Of a stretch of 14,918 nucleotides of DNA, positions 1-7,445 are shown piece after piece. Where the stretch lies: positions 1 through 14,918 of the forward strand of contig JADFGC010000031.1 of assembly GCA_022567895.1 (NCBI GenBank), given 5' to 3'. The stretch comes from DRGT01 sp022567895. GTDB taxonomy: Archaea > Thermoproteota > Nitrososphaeria > Nitrososphaerales > Nitrosopumilaceae. The translations under genes were made by a program, and so were the position numbers. Position 1 is the stretch's first letter. The number at the start of each line of letters is the position of its first letter. The notes below the pieces were generated by a model that was not told where the DNA came from, did no database searches, and was given only the letters and a program-made list of their open reading frames with translations.

Positions 1-226
1 TTTCCTGTATTAATCCGTCCAAATCACTGTCAGAGGCACTTGGCTCTACTGCTTCTGCTATTTCAGTAATCGTAGATGATATTTCTGCACTTACTTCCTC
101 AAAACTCTCAGGATCTTCATATGCTGTAGCATAGAGATTTTTTAAATTATTCACCTGATTGGTCACTTGATCTGTCAATGTTAGTCTAAATGAAGTGCCA
201 TTAACTTCAATCTCCCTTAAACTCAT
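1..226 (-). CDS. Unknown small acidic protein, C-terminus outside window (partial)
   Basis: The reading frame opens at an ATG (complement of 224-226) and stays open for 75 codons to the left edge, so only the N-terminal part is visible. It begins MSLREIEVNGTSFRL and continues with a helical stretch (TDQVTNQVNNLKNLYATAYE) and then a Ser/Glu/Asp-rich acidic tail. There is no signal peptide or membrane segment. A TATA-like CTTTAA lies about 26 nt upstream on the minus strand (near 252), which fits a leaderless start. I do not recognise a family. It follows two other minus-strand genes with a 78-nt gap. Confidence 0.65.
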   Translation of the reverse strand, partial: MSLREIEVNGTSFRLTLTDQVTNQVNNLKNLYATAYEDPESFEEVSAEISSTITEIAEAVEPSASDSDLDGLIQE

Positions 227-304
227 ACCAAATTTTTGAATTTATGGCTCTTAAAGGTTTTTTGTTGTGCTTTAATCCAAAACTAATTTTAAAAAAAGGC
301 GTGG

Positions 305-934
305 CTAGAAGGTAATATACTCTAGAGCTATTGCCCCACTGATTAATGATATATGACGTGAACTAATAACATAACCATTTTTTACATCATTAACTGGCAC
401 CCACCGATTTGTCGATGTATAATGTCTTTTTTCTGTCAGCTCTTTCTCTATTGCCTCAATGTCAAACTCTCCTTCTTCAACTTGTTGAGATTCCAGATGC
501 TTTATAGTAACAATAATTTTGTTTACTTTTACTCTATCTCCAAGCTTCCATTTACTTGGAGGATATTCATCTGATACATCTGAAATTTTTATTTTCATTT
601 CTTTCTCTCCAAATATATCTCGACTAATCAAAATATGTTCATCAACAAAATCTTCAAAATTAGTTGTTGGACCAGATTTTGACTCGTATTCTGATTCTGG
701 ACGTAAAAGAGATTTTATTACCTTATCTTGAGAATAACTTTCTAGTTTAGGCTCTGGTTTTTCAATTGTTTGTTCTGGCTCTGTAGAAGATTCTATTCCT
801 TTGTCACTAGATTCTTGCTTTGTTTTTGATTCCTTTTTTTTAAAAAATCCAGTAAAACGTTTTAGTTTTTGATCAGGTTCAAGTTTTGAATTTTTACCTA
901 CGGAAATGTCGTCTTTCTCAGGCTCTGGGGTCAT
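305..934 (-). CDS. Unknown protein with disordered charged N-terminus and C-terminal globular domain
   Basis: This 209-aa protein is not one I recognise. Residues 1 to about 90 are dominated by Lys, Glu, Ser and Pro and look intrinsically disordered; a basic patch (FFKKKESK) lies near residue 30. Residues from about 90 to the end look folded, with alternating hydrophobic strands (HILISRDIF, KMKIKISDV-like), a GDRVKVNKIIVTI strand pair and a final hydrophobic strand. There is no signal peptide or transmembrane helix, so it is probably cytoplasmic. Its ATG lies 39 nt after the stop of the Hjc-like nuclease gene, so the two may be co-transcribed. A T-rich stretch (TTTTTTTAAAA on the minus strand) shortly after its stop could terminate transcription. 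Confidence 0.7.
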   Translation of the reverse strand: MTPEPEKDDISVGKNSKLEPDQKLKRFTGFFKKKESKTKQESSDKGIESSTEPEQTIEKPEPKLESYSQDKVIKSLLRPESEYESKSGPTTNFEDFVDEHILISRDIFGEKEMKIKISDVSDEYPPSKWKLGDRVKVNKIIVTIKHLESQQVEEGEFDIEAIEKELTEKRHYTSTNRWVPVNDVKNGYVISSRHISLISGAIALEYITF

Positions 935-973
935 ACTCTTGATTGTTCCTGATTACTAAAAAATGATTTGAAA

Positions 974-1576
974 TTATGATTTTGAAAAAATCTGATGTCT
1001 TGAATTAAAAGGCATGGGATAATCTTCAAGGTAGATTTTACTACGTTTTTTATTCTCTAAGGAGAAGGTATTTCCTTCGTAAGTACAAACACAGTCAGTA
1101 ATCTTTAATGATTCATCCCAAACTTTGAAAAATTCCCTTAATTCTCTACTTTCATATTTTCCGGGACCTACCCATTTTTTTGATAAAAACTTTATTGCGA
1201 AAATCACTTTTCTTGTTTTATATAGTTCAAAAGTATCAATCCATTTTAGACATCTTGAAATTTGATCAGAAGGTACTGGAAGATAATTAGTCGTGCCAGA
1301 TTTTGCTTCTATAGTAAATATTGCACTATTTTTATTACTAACAGCTAAAACATCTGGCAATCCCGTACTCGGAGAACCTAGCCGAAACGCTTTCCATTGT
1401 TCTACTGCATTGAATCTTTTGACTATGGTATCCTCCCAATGATACCCTCTATGTCTTCTAGTTCTGGCAGTTTTTTTATGTTTTTTCGTAAGCTCTAGTT
1501 CATTTTTTTTATTCAGAACATCTGATTTTGTTAAAATTGTAATTGATTTAGAGTTTGAAGGTTTTTTCAATAACAT
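974..1576 (-). CDS. Hjc-like PD-(D/E)XK nuclease (putative archaeal Holliday junction resolvase family)
   Basis: The 200-aa product carries the metal-dependent nuclease signature of archaeal Hjc-type resolvases: an early acidic residue in GYHWEDTIVKRF (E48), then RLGSPSTGLPDVLAV (D75) and IFTIEAKSG (E90 and K92), the classic E...PD...ExK spacing. Hjc cuts four-way DNA junctions in recombination and fork repair, acting as a dimer. About 40 residues, highly basic (KKHKKTARTRRHRG), precede the nuclease core, and the C-terminus is longer than in compact Hjc proteins of about 130 aa, so it may be a diverged paralogue with other DNA substrates. The catalytic residues appear intact. It starts with ATG and has no strong TATA box; it may lead the minus-strand group 1576 to 1. 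Confidence 0.8.
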   Translation of the reverse strand: MLLKKPSNSKSITILTKSDVLNKKNELELTKKHKKTARTRRHRGYHWEDTIVKRFNAVEQWKAFRLGSPSTGLPDVLAVSNKNSAIFTIEAKSGTTNYLPVPSDQISRCLKWIDTFELYKTRKVIFAIKFLSKKWVGPGKYESRELREFFKVWDESLKITDCVCTYEGNTFSLENKKRSKIYLEDYPMPFNSRHQIFSKS

Positions 1577-1719
1577 TTTTCTAATGTTTTATGATTAGTA
1601 AGGCAGGTAATTACATAATAACTCAACTTAGTTAAACTTTAGACTGACTTTATTACAATAATTAGAGTGACGCTTTACGTCCTTATTATTCAAAAAAAGA
1701 AATAATCATAACCTATTCG

Positions 1720-1727
1720 TTATATTC
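1720..1727 (+). promoter_or_regulatory. TATA-like box for the 98-aa gene
   Basis: TTATATTC is centred about 25 nt before the ATG at 1748, the expected spacing for a leaderless archaeal transcript. Confidence 0.55.
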
Positions 1728-1747
1728 TTGCCTATTCCAGTATTATC

Positions 1748-2044
1748 ATGTCATTGAATGATTTTGACAAAAAAGTATTGAATGATTTGATAGATCATAC
1801 TATAGAGGATATTAGGCCAATTGTTGAATTTGCTAGGATGCCAGAGCTTAGAAGTATGTATATTGATAAAGATGGTTCAGATTTTTCTTTAGGGGCAGCT
1901 GTGACAGAGATAAACACGGCGTTTGTTATAGAATTTAAAATAAGAACTGGAAGACGTGTAAGCGTAGATGAAAAAGCTGAGATGCTCATCATTCTAGGAA
2001 AAAGAATTCATGAAATCAAAGAAGCTATTTTCAAATGTGGTTAG
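1748..2044 (+). CDS. Unknown 98-aa helical protein
   Basis: This small soluble protein is not one I recognise. It is mostly amphipathic helix, starting MSLNDFDKKVLNDLIDHTIE; a short loop (YIDKDGSDFSLGAA) separates the N-terminal helices from a long C-terminal helical part that ends in a single cysteine (KCG). There are no metal-binding clusters and no membrane segments. The ATG is supported by a TATA-like box 25 nt upstream. It is transcribed toward the DUF35 gene, from which it is separated by 54 bp of T-rich convergent sequence that could terminate it. Confidence 0.75.
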   Translation: MSLNDFDKKVLNDLIDHTIEDIRPIVEFARMPELRSMYIDKDGSDFSLGAAVTEINTAFVIEFKIRTGRRVSVDEKAEMLIILGKRIHEIKEAIFKCG

Positions 2045-2098
2045 TTTCTAATTCTTCAATTTGATAATTCAAGCTTTAATTTTCTTTAAATGAATTTT

Positions 2099-2485
2099 TT
2101 ATCTCTTTAAGCTGTTCTCTTTTTCGATCTCTTTTTCCTCAAACCCCTTTCTTATTGATTCTTTAACAAGCTTTATCATAAAGCTATAATTCCCATTCTT
2201 AATACCACATTTTTCTAATTTAACTTTTGAGCCAATCTCAGGTTTTATTGAATTCAGAATTAATGTGCCCATAATTCTTATTCCTTCATCAATCTCAGCA
2301 ATGCAGAAATTTTCATCATTTTTTTTAGTAAATTCTATTAATTTTCCATCATACGATGCTTCTTCCCAATCAAGATCTCCAAAACATATATTGCAATAAT
2401 CGCTAGGCGGCCAAGTAACTTTGTTGCATTTTGGGCATTTACCTACAATAAAAACGCCTTTTTTTAATTCAGATTCAAATTTCAT
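2099..2485 (-). CDS. DUF35 zinc-ribbon/OB-fold acyl-CoA-associated protein
   Basis: The 128-aa protein has an N-terminal rubredoxin-like zinc ribbon with four cysteines (C17, C20, C31, C34; GKCPKCNK and YCNIC) followed by a beta-rich OB-fold (about residues 45-115). That is the architecture of the DUF35/OB_aCoA_assoc family. In archaea such proteins bridge thiolase and HMG-CoA synthase so that an acyl-CoA intermediate can pass between active sites (established for methanogen complexes). Its start overlaps the thiolase stop by 4 nt, the strongest sign that it works with the upstream thiolase. No HMG-CoA synthase gene is in the window, so its role beyond thiolase binding is inferred. The C-terminal tail is Lys/Glu rich. 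Confidence 0.88.
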   Translation of the reverse strand: MKFESELKKGVFIVGKCPKCNKVTWPPSDYCNICFGDLDWEEASYDGKLIEFTKKNDENFCIAEIDEGIRIMGTLILNSIKPEIGSKVKLEKCGIKNGNYSFMIKLVKESIRKGFEEKEIEKENSLKR

Positions 2486-3591
2486 GATTTTAACAATAAT
2501 ACAGTAGATGATGTTGCTGCGGCTGACATGTTGTGAACTAGTCCTATATCCGCATTAGAAATTTGTCTTTTACCGGCTTTACCTTGAATTTGTTGAACAA
2601 TTTCAATTGTTTGTGCAACCCCTGTAGCACCAAGTGGATGACCTGCTCCAATCAATCCCCCTCTTGGATTTATTTTTCTGTCATCTGTATCATACATTTT
2701 TTTTGAAAATTGTAATCCCTTTCCCTTTTTTGCAAATCCAAGATCTTCTAGAATTATTGGCTCACAAACAGAAAACGCATCATGAATCTCAGCTACATCC
2801 ACATCAATAGGTTGAATCTTTGCATTTTCAAATGCCAGCCTTGCTGCCTCTTTAGTAGAAGTCATATCAGTAAAGCTTAGATTCTTTGTAAAACTTGCTG
2901 ATGTGGTTCTTTGTCCAATTCCTTTAATCCAAACAGGAGTATCTGTGACATTTTTTGCAAAATTTTCTGAAGTAAGTAACACCGCTGAACTTCCAGTACA
3001 AGGTCTAGAACAATCCAAAATTTTTAGTTCATCAGTGAGTTTTTTTGAATGCAGAACCTCCTCTACTGTGTATGTCTTGTTAGAATATGCATTTGGATTA
3101 TCTTTTGCATTTTTATGATTTTTAACTGAAATAATAGATAAATCCTCATCTGTTACTCCAAACTTTCTTTTGTATGCTTTTGTAAATATTGATGCCCAGA
3201 AAATTGGATGTTTATATTCTCCTCTTGAATTATCCCATTCCAAAATTTGTCCTGGACTATCATATCTTTCAGCTCCTACAACTAGTGCTACGTTAGCTAA
3301 TCCAGATGCGATATAAGAATACGCTGAAACAATTGCATTTGTTCCTGAACTACACAAATTTTCAACCGTGTGCGAAATCTTTGGTTTTATTCCTGAAAGC
3401 TCTGAAAGGATTGAAGCTAAGTATTTTTCATTTGCATTAGTGGCAACTAGAACAACATCAATATCATTTTTTGACAAGTTTGGGTTTTGATCAAAAAGTG
3501 ATTTTGTAGAAGATAACAAACATGACTCTATAGATATATCATCGTGTGAAAATTTTGTATTACCAAAATTTGTTATTGCGACTTTGTTCAT
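2482..3591 (-). CDS. Archaeal/SCP-x-type thiolase (acetyl-CoA C-acyltransferase)
   Basis: The 369-aa length is usual for archaeal thiolases, which condense or cleave acyl-CoA and acetyl-CoA units. The nucleophile is C80 in VENLCSSGTNAI; the HDAF motif (EIHDAFSVCE, near residue 268) and GGLIGAGHPLGATG (H318) are present. As in SCP-x and archaeal thiolases, a histidine (H353, LVHNMSAAAT) occupies the region where bacterial thiolases have the second cysteine, but the glycine pair usual after it is replaced by alanines. The gene overlaps the oxidoreductase upstream and DUF35 downstream by 4 nt each. Possible roles are acetoacetyl-CoA formation or cleavage in the mevalonate route or in the 3-hydroxypropionate/4-hydroxybutyrate cycle; sequence alone does not decide. 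Confidence 0.9.
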   Translation of the reverse strand: MNKVAITNFGNTKFSHDDISIESCLLSSTKSLFDQNPNLSKNDIDVVLVATNANEKYLASILSELSGIKPKISHTVENLCSSGTNAIVSAYSYIASGLANVALVVGAERYDSPGQILEWDNSRGEYKHPIFWASIFTKAYKRKFGVTDEDLSIISVKNHKNAKDNPNAYSNKTYTVEEVLHSKKLTDELKILDCSRPCTGSSAVLLTSENFAKNVTDTPVWIKGIGQRTTSASFTKNLSFTDMTSTKEAARLAFENAKIQPIDVDVAEIHDAFSVCEPIILEDLGFAKKGKGLQFSKKMYDTDDRKINPRGGLIGAGHPLGATGVAQTIEIVQQIQGKAGKRQISNADIGLVHNMSAAATSSTVLLLKS

Positions 3592-4559
3592 TCTGTCACC
3601 TCTGAAAATGTAGAAGTAAGAAGAGAAAATGATTCTTTGACATCGTCAATTGGATTAAACTGGAGTATGGGTAAGTCCAATCCTGTATCTTTGAATTTAT
3701 TTAATTTTGTAAGACATTCTTGTGGATTACCACATATGGTAAGTGATTCTATCATCGAATCAGAAACAAATTCATGAATGTGCTCTAAGCCAGATTTTTC
3801 AAATTCTTGAAAAATTTCTTCAGTTTCGTTTTGAAATCCATTTTTAGCTAGAAAATTTCTGTAAATTTCACCTACTGAAATGTAAAATGCTAGTGTTTTT
3901 CTAGCACGATCAATCGCTTTTTGTGAATCTTTAGAAACACAAGTAATCAATTGACATGAAACATCAATTTTTTTCTTATTTTGCATTTTTTCTATAGTGT
4001 TTTTTAATTCAGATATTGGTCTAAGATAAAAAATCACACCGTCAGCAATCTCCCATGTCAATTCAACCATCTTTTGGTTCACTGCTGCAAGATAAATTGG
4101 AATAGAATTTCGTAATGGTTTTATCAACAATGAAAAGTTTTTCAATTTGAAAAAATTCCCGTCGTAATTGACTTGTTTTCCAGATAATACTAATCTAATA
4201 ATTTCAACATATTCTCTCATTCTTAAAACAGGTTTTTCAAACTTCATTCCATGAAAATTTTCTACAATTGGCATACTGCTTGTTCCAAGTCCAAGAACTA
4301 GTCTTCCGTTTGAGATAGTATCAACCGTGGCGGCTCCCATTGCCATAAGTGAAGGACTACGAGAATAGATGTTAATTATTGAAGAACCGATTTTAGGAGA
4401 ATTAACTTTTTGAGATATCATGCTAAGCATGGAAAAATTCTCCATTCCCCATGTCTCAGGAATCCAAATTGTATCGGGATGGTATTTTGATAGATGTGAA
4501 GCACAATCTAATATTTGATCAACTGATAATATTGAACCTAAACTATAGGCTAAACGCAT
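3588..4559 (-). CDS. Luciferase-like (LLM class) F420/flavin-dependent oxidoreductase
   Basis: This 323-aa TIM-barrel protein belongs to the luciferase-like monooxygenase superfamily and resembles the F420-dependent branch (Mer and related reductases). Supporting motifs are DTIWIPETWGMENF near residue 30, a strand-turn SSIINIYSRSP (about residues 59-69), the phosphate-binding GRLVLGLGTSS (about residues 85-95) and RMREYVEIIRLVLSGK (about residues 113-128). Family members transfer hydride from reduced F420 or use FMN; the substrate cannot be read from sequence. It is the first gene of a three-gene operon with 4-nt overlaps into thiolase and DUF35, which suggests that its substrate is an acyl-CoA or a related intermediate. 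The ATG at 4559 has no clear Shine-Dalgarno sequence. Confidence 0.85.
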   Translation of the reverse strand: MRLAYSLGSILSVDQILDCASHLSKYHPDTIWIPETWGMENFSMLSMISQKVNSPKIGSSIINIYSRSPSLMAMGAATVDTISNGRLVLGLGTSSMPIVENFHGMKFEKPVLRMREYVEIIRLVLSGKQVNYDGNFFKLKNFSLLIKPLRNSIPIYLAAVNQKMVELTWEIADGVIFYLRPISELKNTIEKMQNKKKIDVSCQLITCVSKDSQKAIDRARKTLAFYISVGEIYRNFLAKNGFQNETEEIFQEFEKSGLEHIHEFVSDSMIESLTICGNPQECLTKLNKFKDTGLDLPILQFNPIDDVKESFSLLTSTFSEVTE

Positions 4560-4659
4560 GTTTTTACTAGAAAATATGCCTATTCTAGTCTATCTCTTTT
4601 AGTACTAGGTAAATTATGGTTGAGGTCGAGTGTTATGAAATTATAACTCAGTATGAAAT

Positions 4660-4803
4660 ATGTCTGAAGAAATTCAAGAATTTGATTCAGGAGAAAATGA
4701 CTTTTTGAGCCATGCAACAAGATACACATCAGAGACTGCAGATGAATCCTTTATCAATGAACTTGCATACGTAATGGTAACGTTACATCAATCTAGTTCC
4801 TAA
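4660..4803 (+). CDS. Possible 47-aa acidic small protein
   Basis: An ATG-initiated frame encodes 47 residues, beginning MSEEIQEFDSGENDF and ending VMVTLHQSSS. An in-frame TGA directly upstream (4654-4656) fixes the ATG as the first possible start. The product is acidic with one short hydrophobic helix, and no family is recognised. It sits alone on the plus strand between two minus-strand genes, 14 nt from the end of the nucleotidyltransferase gene. A weak TATA-like GTTATGAAA lies about 25 nt upstream. Amino-acid make-up and codon use look protein-like, but a frame this short could occur by chance. Confidence 0.5.
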   Translation: MSEEIQEFDSGENDFLSHATRYTSETADESFINELAYVMVTLHQSSS

Positions 4804-4817
4804 ATCTAATTTTTTTA

Positions 4818-5486
4818 TTATTTTATAATTTTTCTAACTTGTGTTGAACATTCTTCCATATCCTTGTATGAGTCTATGGAATACCATTTCACATTTTTAA
4901 ATTTTACAATATTCAGTTTTCCTTTTTTTGCATATTTTGGGAAAGTTGTATTTTCAATATTCCCTTTTGTAGGTAGATCTTTTATGATGTCTTTTGAAAG
5001 ATGATAAATTCCTGCATTCATCCATAAATCATTAATTTCTTTTTTTTCATTAAATTCATACACTTTATCTTTTTTTGTAACTAATACGCCAAACCTAGTT
5101 CGTAATTCAATTGCAGCAATGGAATTGATTTTTGATTTTAGTTTTCGAAGATCAATATTTGTAATAGTATCTCCATTGATTACAAAAAATGATTTATCTT
5201 TTATGAATTTTCCAGCTTTTTTTATTGCTCCCCCAGTTCCCAATGGGGATTTTTCAACAGAAAAAGTTATTGTAACACCAAGATTTTTACTTTTTAAAAA
5301 ATTTTCAATCTGATCATATTTGTAACCTGTAGAAATTATAATGTCTTTAATTCCAAATCTTTTAAGATATTTTATTTGCCACTCTAATATTGGAACGTTG
5401 TTTAAAGGAACAAGAGGTTTTGGAACATAATCTGTAATTGGTTTTAGTCTATTTCCTCTTCCACCTGACAAAATTATTGCTTTCAT
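4818..5486 (-). CDS. Sugar-1-phosphate nucleotidyltransferase (NDP-sugar pyrophosphorylase family)
   Basis: The 222-aa protein is a GT-A-fold nucleotidyltransferase that joins NTP and sugar-1-phosphate to give NDP-sugar and pyrophosphate. The N-terminal nucleotide loop is clear (LSGGRGNRLKPIT, residues 6-18, then PKPLVP 22-27), as are SPLGTGGAI (80-88) and the metal-binding aspartate in VINGDTITN (D106). The C-terminal beta-helix found in longer pyrophosphorylases is absent, so this is a catalytic domain only, as in mannose-1-phosphate guanylyltransferase-like enzymes. The sugar is unknown. It probably feeds surface-glycan or N-glycan synthesis. A TATA-like TTAAAGTTTTAAT lies about 27 nt before the ATG, so it probably has its own promoter. 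Confidence 0.87.
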   Translation of the reverse strand: MKAIILSGGRGNRLKPITDYVPKPLVPLNNVPILEWQIKYLKRFGIKDIIISTGYKYDQIENFLKSKNLGVTITFSVEKSPLGTGGAIKKAGKFIKDKSFFVINGDTITNIDLRKLKSKINSIAAIELRTRFGVLVTKKDKVYEFNEKKEINDLWMNAGIYHLSKDIIKDLPTKGNIENTTFPKYAKKGKLNIVKFKNVKWYSIDSYKDMEECSTQVRKIIK

Positions 5487-5767
5487 GTATTTTAGAAAAT
5501 TTTATTCTCATTAAAACTTTAATTAAAAATGACCATTCGTAATTAAGTTGATATGACGATTAGGTTACAATTTTTCCACTGCAATATAAGATTAAAAAGG
5601 ATTAAAATCTCAACAAAATTTACAGAAGTTTCCTCATGACTTGAATAGATCTTTTTCATTGGTTAATGTTTAACGATTTGTTTAATCTGAAGTTTTGACA
5701 AAAACTCATCTTAGATATTAAAAATACGTATTAACTAACATTATAATTATTGGGAATCATATTTTAT

Positions 5768-6226
5768 TTATAATTGTGACATGGGTAATGTTTTATCTGT
5801 AAGCTGACAGAAATCACTTTTCCTTTTACTAAATAATTGTTCATCATCATATGTTAAACCATACATTTCACAGATTTCAGGAGAAATATCTTCTAAAATC
5901 ATGCACTCGTTAAGAAAATCCTTGAAAAATTTTCCCTGTTTCATTCCACCAACTATTACTTCACTTTGATACAAAGTAATAGCAATCATGGCAACATTAA
6001 TTTCAAATCGTGTAGGTTTAAAACGGTCTTTCAATACAATACTGACATCCTCTCCTGCAAGACAATTCATAATGAAATGTCTGAATACTAATGTACTCTT
6101 CCTTTTTCTTATCCTGTTCTTTATACAAGTTACAGCTAAACATACTAATTCTTGAATTAACTTTGATTGAATTTTTTTAAGGTTAAGCTGATCATTGTTT
6201 TGGGCATCTATTGATAGCTGCGACAT
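5768..6226 (-). CDS. Unknown 152-aa helical protein
   Basis: I do not recognise this protein. It is helical and soluble; the first 25 residues are polar (MSQLSIDAQNNDQ), followed by a basic helix (CIKNRIRKRKS, about residues 34-44), hydrophobic helices around EINVAMIAITLYQS, and an acidic stretch (ILEDISPEICEMYG). Five scattered cysteines do not form a paired CxxC site. The ATG at 6226 is supported by the AT-rich TATA box about 26 nt upstream. A second ATG at 6230 is out of frame. It has 280 nt of free sequence downstream and is followed upstream by the DedA gene, 121 nt away. Confidence 0.72.
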   Translation of the reverse strand: MSQLSIDAQNNDQLNLKKIQSKLIQELVCLAVTCIKNRIRKRKSTLVFRHFIMNCLAGEDVSIVLKDRFKPTRFEINVAMIAITLYQSEVIVGGMKQGKFFKDFLNECMILEDISPEICEMYGLTYDDEQLFSKRKSDFCQLTDKTLPMSQL

Positions 6227-6244
6227 GCATATTTACACGTACAT

Positions 6245-6260
6245 ATTTTAATTTAAAATT
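6245..6260 (-). promoter_or_regulatory. TATA-like box for the 152-aa gene
   Basis: On the minus strand AATTTTAAATTAAAAT is centred about 26 nt before the ATG at 6226. Confidence 0.5.
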
Positions 6261-6347
6261 TGGTTTGTTCAAAAAAACAGCAAGGACTTCTTTTTTACAT
6301 CATGTCATTAATATTTGATACGAACTGTTAACGAGAAAATTATTTTA

Positions 6348-6887
6348 TTACAAGTTTAGACTAAAAAGATCTATTGTTGCCACGCCAAAATAGTATCCTG
6401 CAGCTGTTAAAGCTATGCTCCATACACTAGAACCAACAAATGTATAGAGCAAAAATTTCATTGGCTTCATATTTAGAATTCCTGCAGGAATTGACACAAG
6501 TTCCCTAATACCTGGGATTAGTCTTCCAAAAATTACTGATTTATCACCATATTTTTCAAACCATTTGTAGGCTTTTTCAAGACTAGATTCTTTGATTTTT
6601 GCATATTTTACATATCGATAAAGCCCAATTCTTCCAATTTTTCGTGCAATCAAATAGATTACAAATGCCCCAACAGTCGCTCCAGAACCTCCAACAATTC
6701 CTACACCGAAAACATGTATGAAATGCATTTTATTTTGAAGAACAATGTAACCAGCTAATGGAAAAACTGCCTCACTTGGTATTGGTGGAAAAATAGTTTC
6801 AATAAATGCAGCAAGAAAAACCCCAGGATAAAGATTTGCAGATACTAACGAAATAATCCAATCAATAAATGACTCTATTTCACTCAA
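6348..6887 (-). CDS. DedA-family (VTT/SNARE-associated) membrane protein
   Basis: The 179-aa integral membrane protein has DedA hallmarks: an N-terminal re-entrant region with FIETIFPPIPSEAVFPLAG (about residues 28-46), a glycine-rich helix (GIVGGSGATVGAFVIYLIAR, 63-82), the amphipathic connector (YKWFEKYGDKSVIFGR), the signature GRLIPGIRELVSIPAG (121-136) and a C-terminal helix (VWSIALTAAGYYFG). DedA proteins are linked to membrane homeostasis and lipid-carrier scrambling; the archaeal substrate is unknown. The start codon is TTG (complement of 6885-6887); no in-frame ATG precedes the first membrane segment, and residues from here match the usual N-terminus. It overlaps the end of the 44-aa gene by 8 nt, so it is probably translated from the same mRNA. 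Confidence 0.9.
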   Translation of the reverse strand: MSEIESFIDWIISLVSANLYPGVFLAAFIETIFPPIPSEAVFPLAGYIVLQNKMHFIHVFGVGIVGGSGATVGAFVIYLIARKIGRIGLYRYVKYAKIKESSLEKAYKWFEKYGDKSVIFGRLIPGIRELVSIPAGILNMKPMKFLLYTFVGSSVWSIALTAAGYYFGVATIDLFSLNL

Positions 6888-7014
6888 GTGTCTTTTTTTC
6901 CGTCATGTAGTAATGAAGCTCTGTATAGCAATCTTTGCAATAGTCATCAAATTCAGTGTGCTCACAATCATAAACTTTGACCACTTCTTTATCACATTTT
7001 AAACATGTTAGCAT
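6880..7014 (-). CDS. 44-aa cysteine-rich (zinc-binding) mini-protein
   Basis: This frame runs from an ATG (complement of 7012-7014) to TGA and encodes 44 residues. It has two CxxC pairs (MLTCLKCDK with C4/C7, and YCKDCY with C26/C29) plus C17 and H19 between them, the layout of a small zinc-binding domain. The flanking sequence is acidic and polar. It lies 8 nt downstream of the four-helix membrane protein and overlaps the DedA TTG start by 8 nt, so it is probably an operon member. The paired cysteines and tight spacing argue that it is real. Function is unknown; it could bind metal, nucleic acid or a neighbouring protein. Confidence 0.75.
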   Translation of the reverse strand: MLTCLKCDKEVVKVYDCEHTEFDDYCKDCYTELHYYMTEKKTLE

Positions 7015-7022
7015 GATAATTT

Positions 7023-7403
7023 TCAGGATTTTTTTATCTTTATGGCCCCTAACGCGATAATAAATGCACCAATAGCTGTAAGTCCCCCACCTTCACCTGC
7101 ACTTCTTGCCATGTTTTCTGATTCGGCTGCACTTGAAAGAAATATTGCGCCACCAATGATTATCAAAATTCCAGTAACGATTATCATTGCTCCTAAACCT
7201 TTTGATGGTTCTTTTCTAGATATGAAAAAAGCGGCAATTGATAAAATGATTGGAGGGGTTCCTAAACCAATTCCACGCGTCATTGCATCAAATGGTAAGA
7301 AACCTTCGCCAGCTCCTCCGCCACCAACTGCAGCATCTGCACCATAAATTACTAACAAAACAATTGAAATTCCTGTTATGAGTATAGCCACAGTTAATGC
7401 CAT
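7023..7403 (-). CDS. Unknown four-helix membrane protein
   Basis: The 126-aa protein has four predicted membrane helices (about 3-21, 50-62, 72-93 and 108-123). The first and second are separated by a glycine-rich loop (AVGGGGAGEG, then LPFDAMTRGIGLGTPP); the second and third are joined by a charged loop (SRKEPSKG), and the protein ends in a basic IKIKKS. The first helix could double as a signal anchor. No enzymatic motif is seen. The ATG is supported by a TATA-like box 27 nt upstream between purK and this gene, so it may have its own leaderless promoter. It is followed after 8 nt by the 44-aa zinc mini-protein and then DedA, suggesting a small membrane-related unit. Confidence 0.8.
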   Translation of the reverse strand: MALTVAILITGISIVLLVIYGADAAVGGGGAGEGFLPFDAMTRGIGLGTPPIILSIAAFFISRKEPSKGLGAMIIVTGILIIIGGAIFLSSAAESENMARSAGEGGGLTAIGAFIIALGAIKIKKS

Positions 7404-7424
7404 AAATCGCTTGCAATTTTTGTG

Positions 7425-7434
7425 ATTAATAAAT
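7425..7434 (-). promoter_or_regulatory. TATA-like box for the four-helix membrane protein gene
   Basis: On the minus strand ATTTATTAAT is centred about 27 nt before the ATG at 7403, in the 42-nt gap after purK. Confidence 0.55.
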
Positions 7435-7445
7435 CTATTATGAAA

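Noticed and set aside
5487..5767. Possible C/D-box RNA or small gene in the 280-bp gap
   Set aside because: A near-C-box (ATGACGA) and a CTGA occur but are about 130 nt apart, and all frames are broken by stops.
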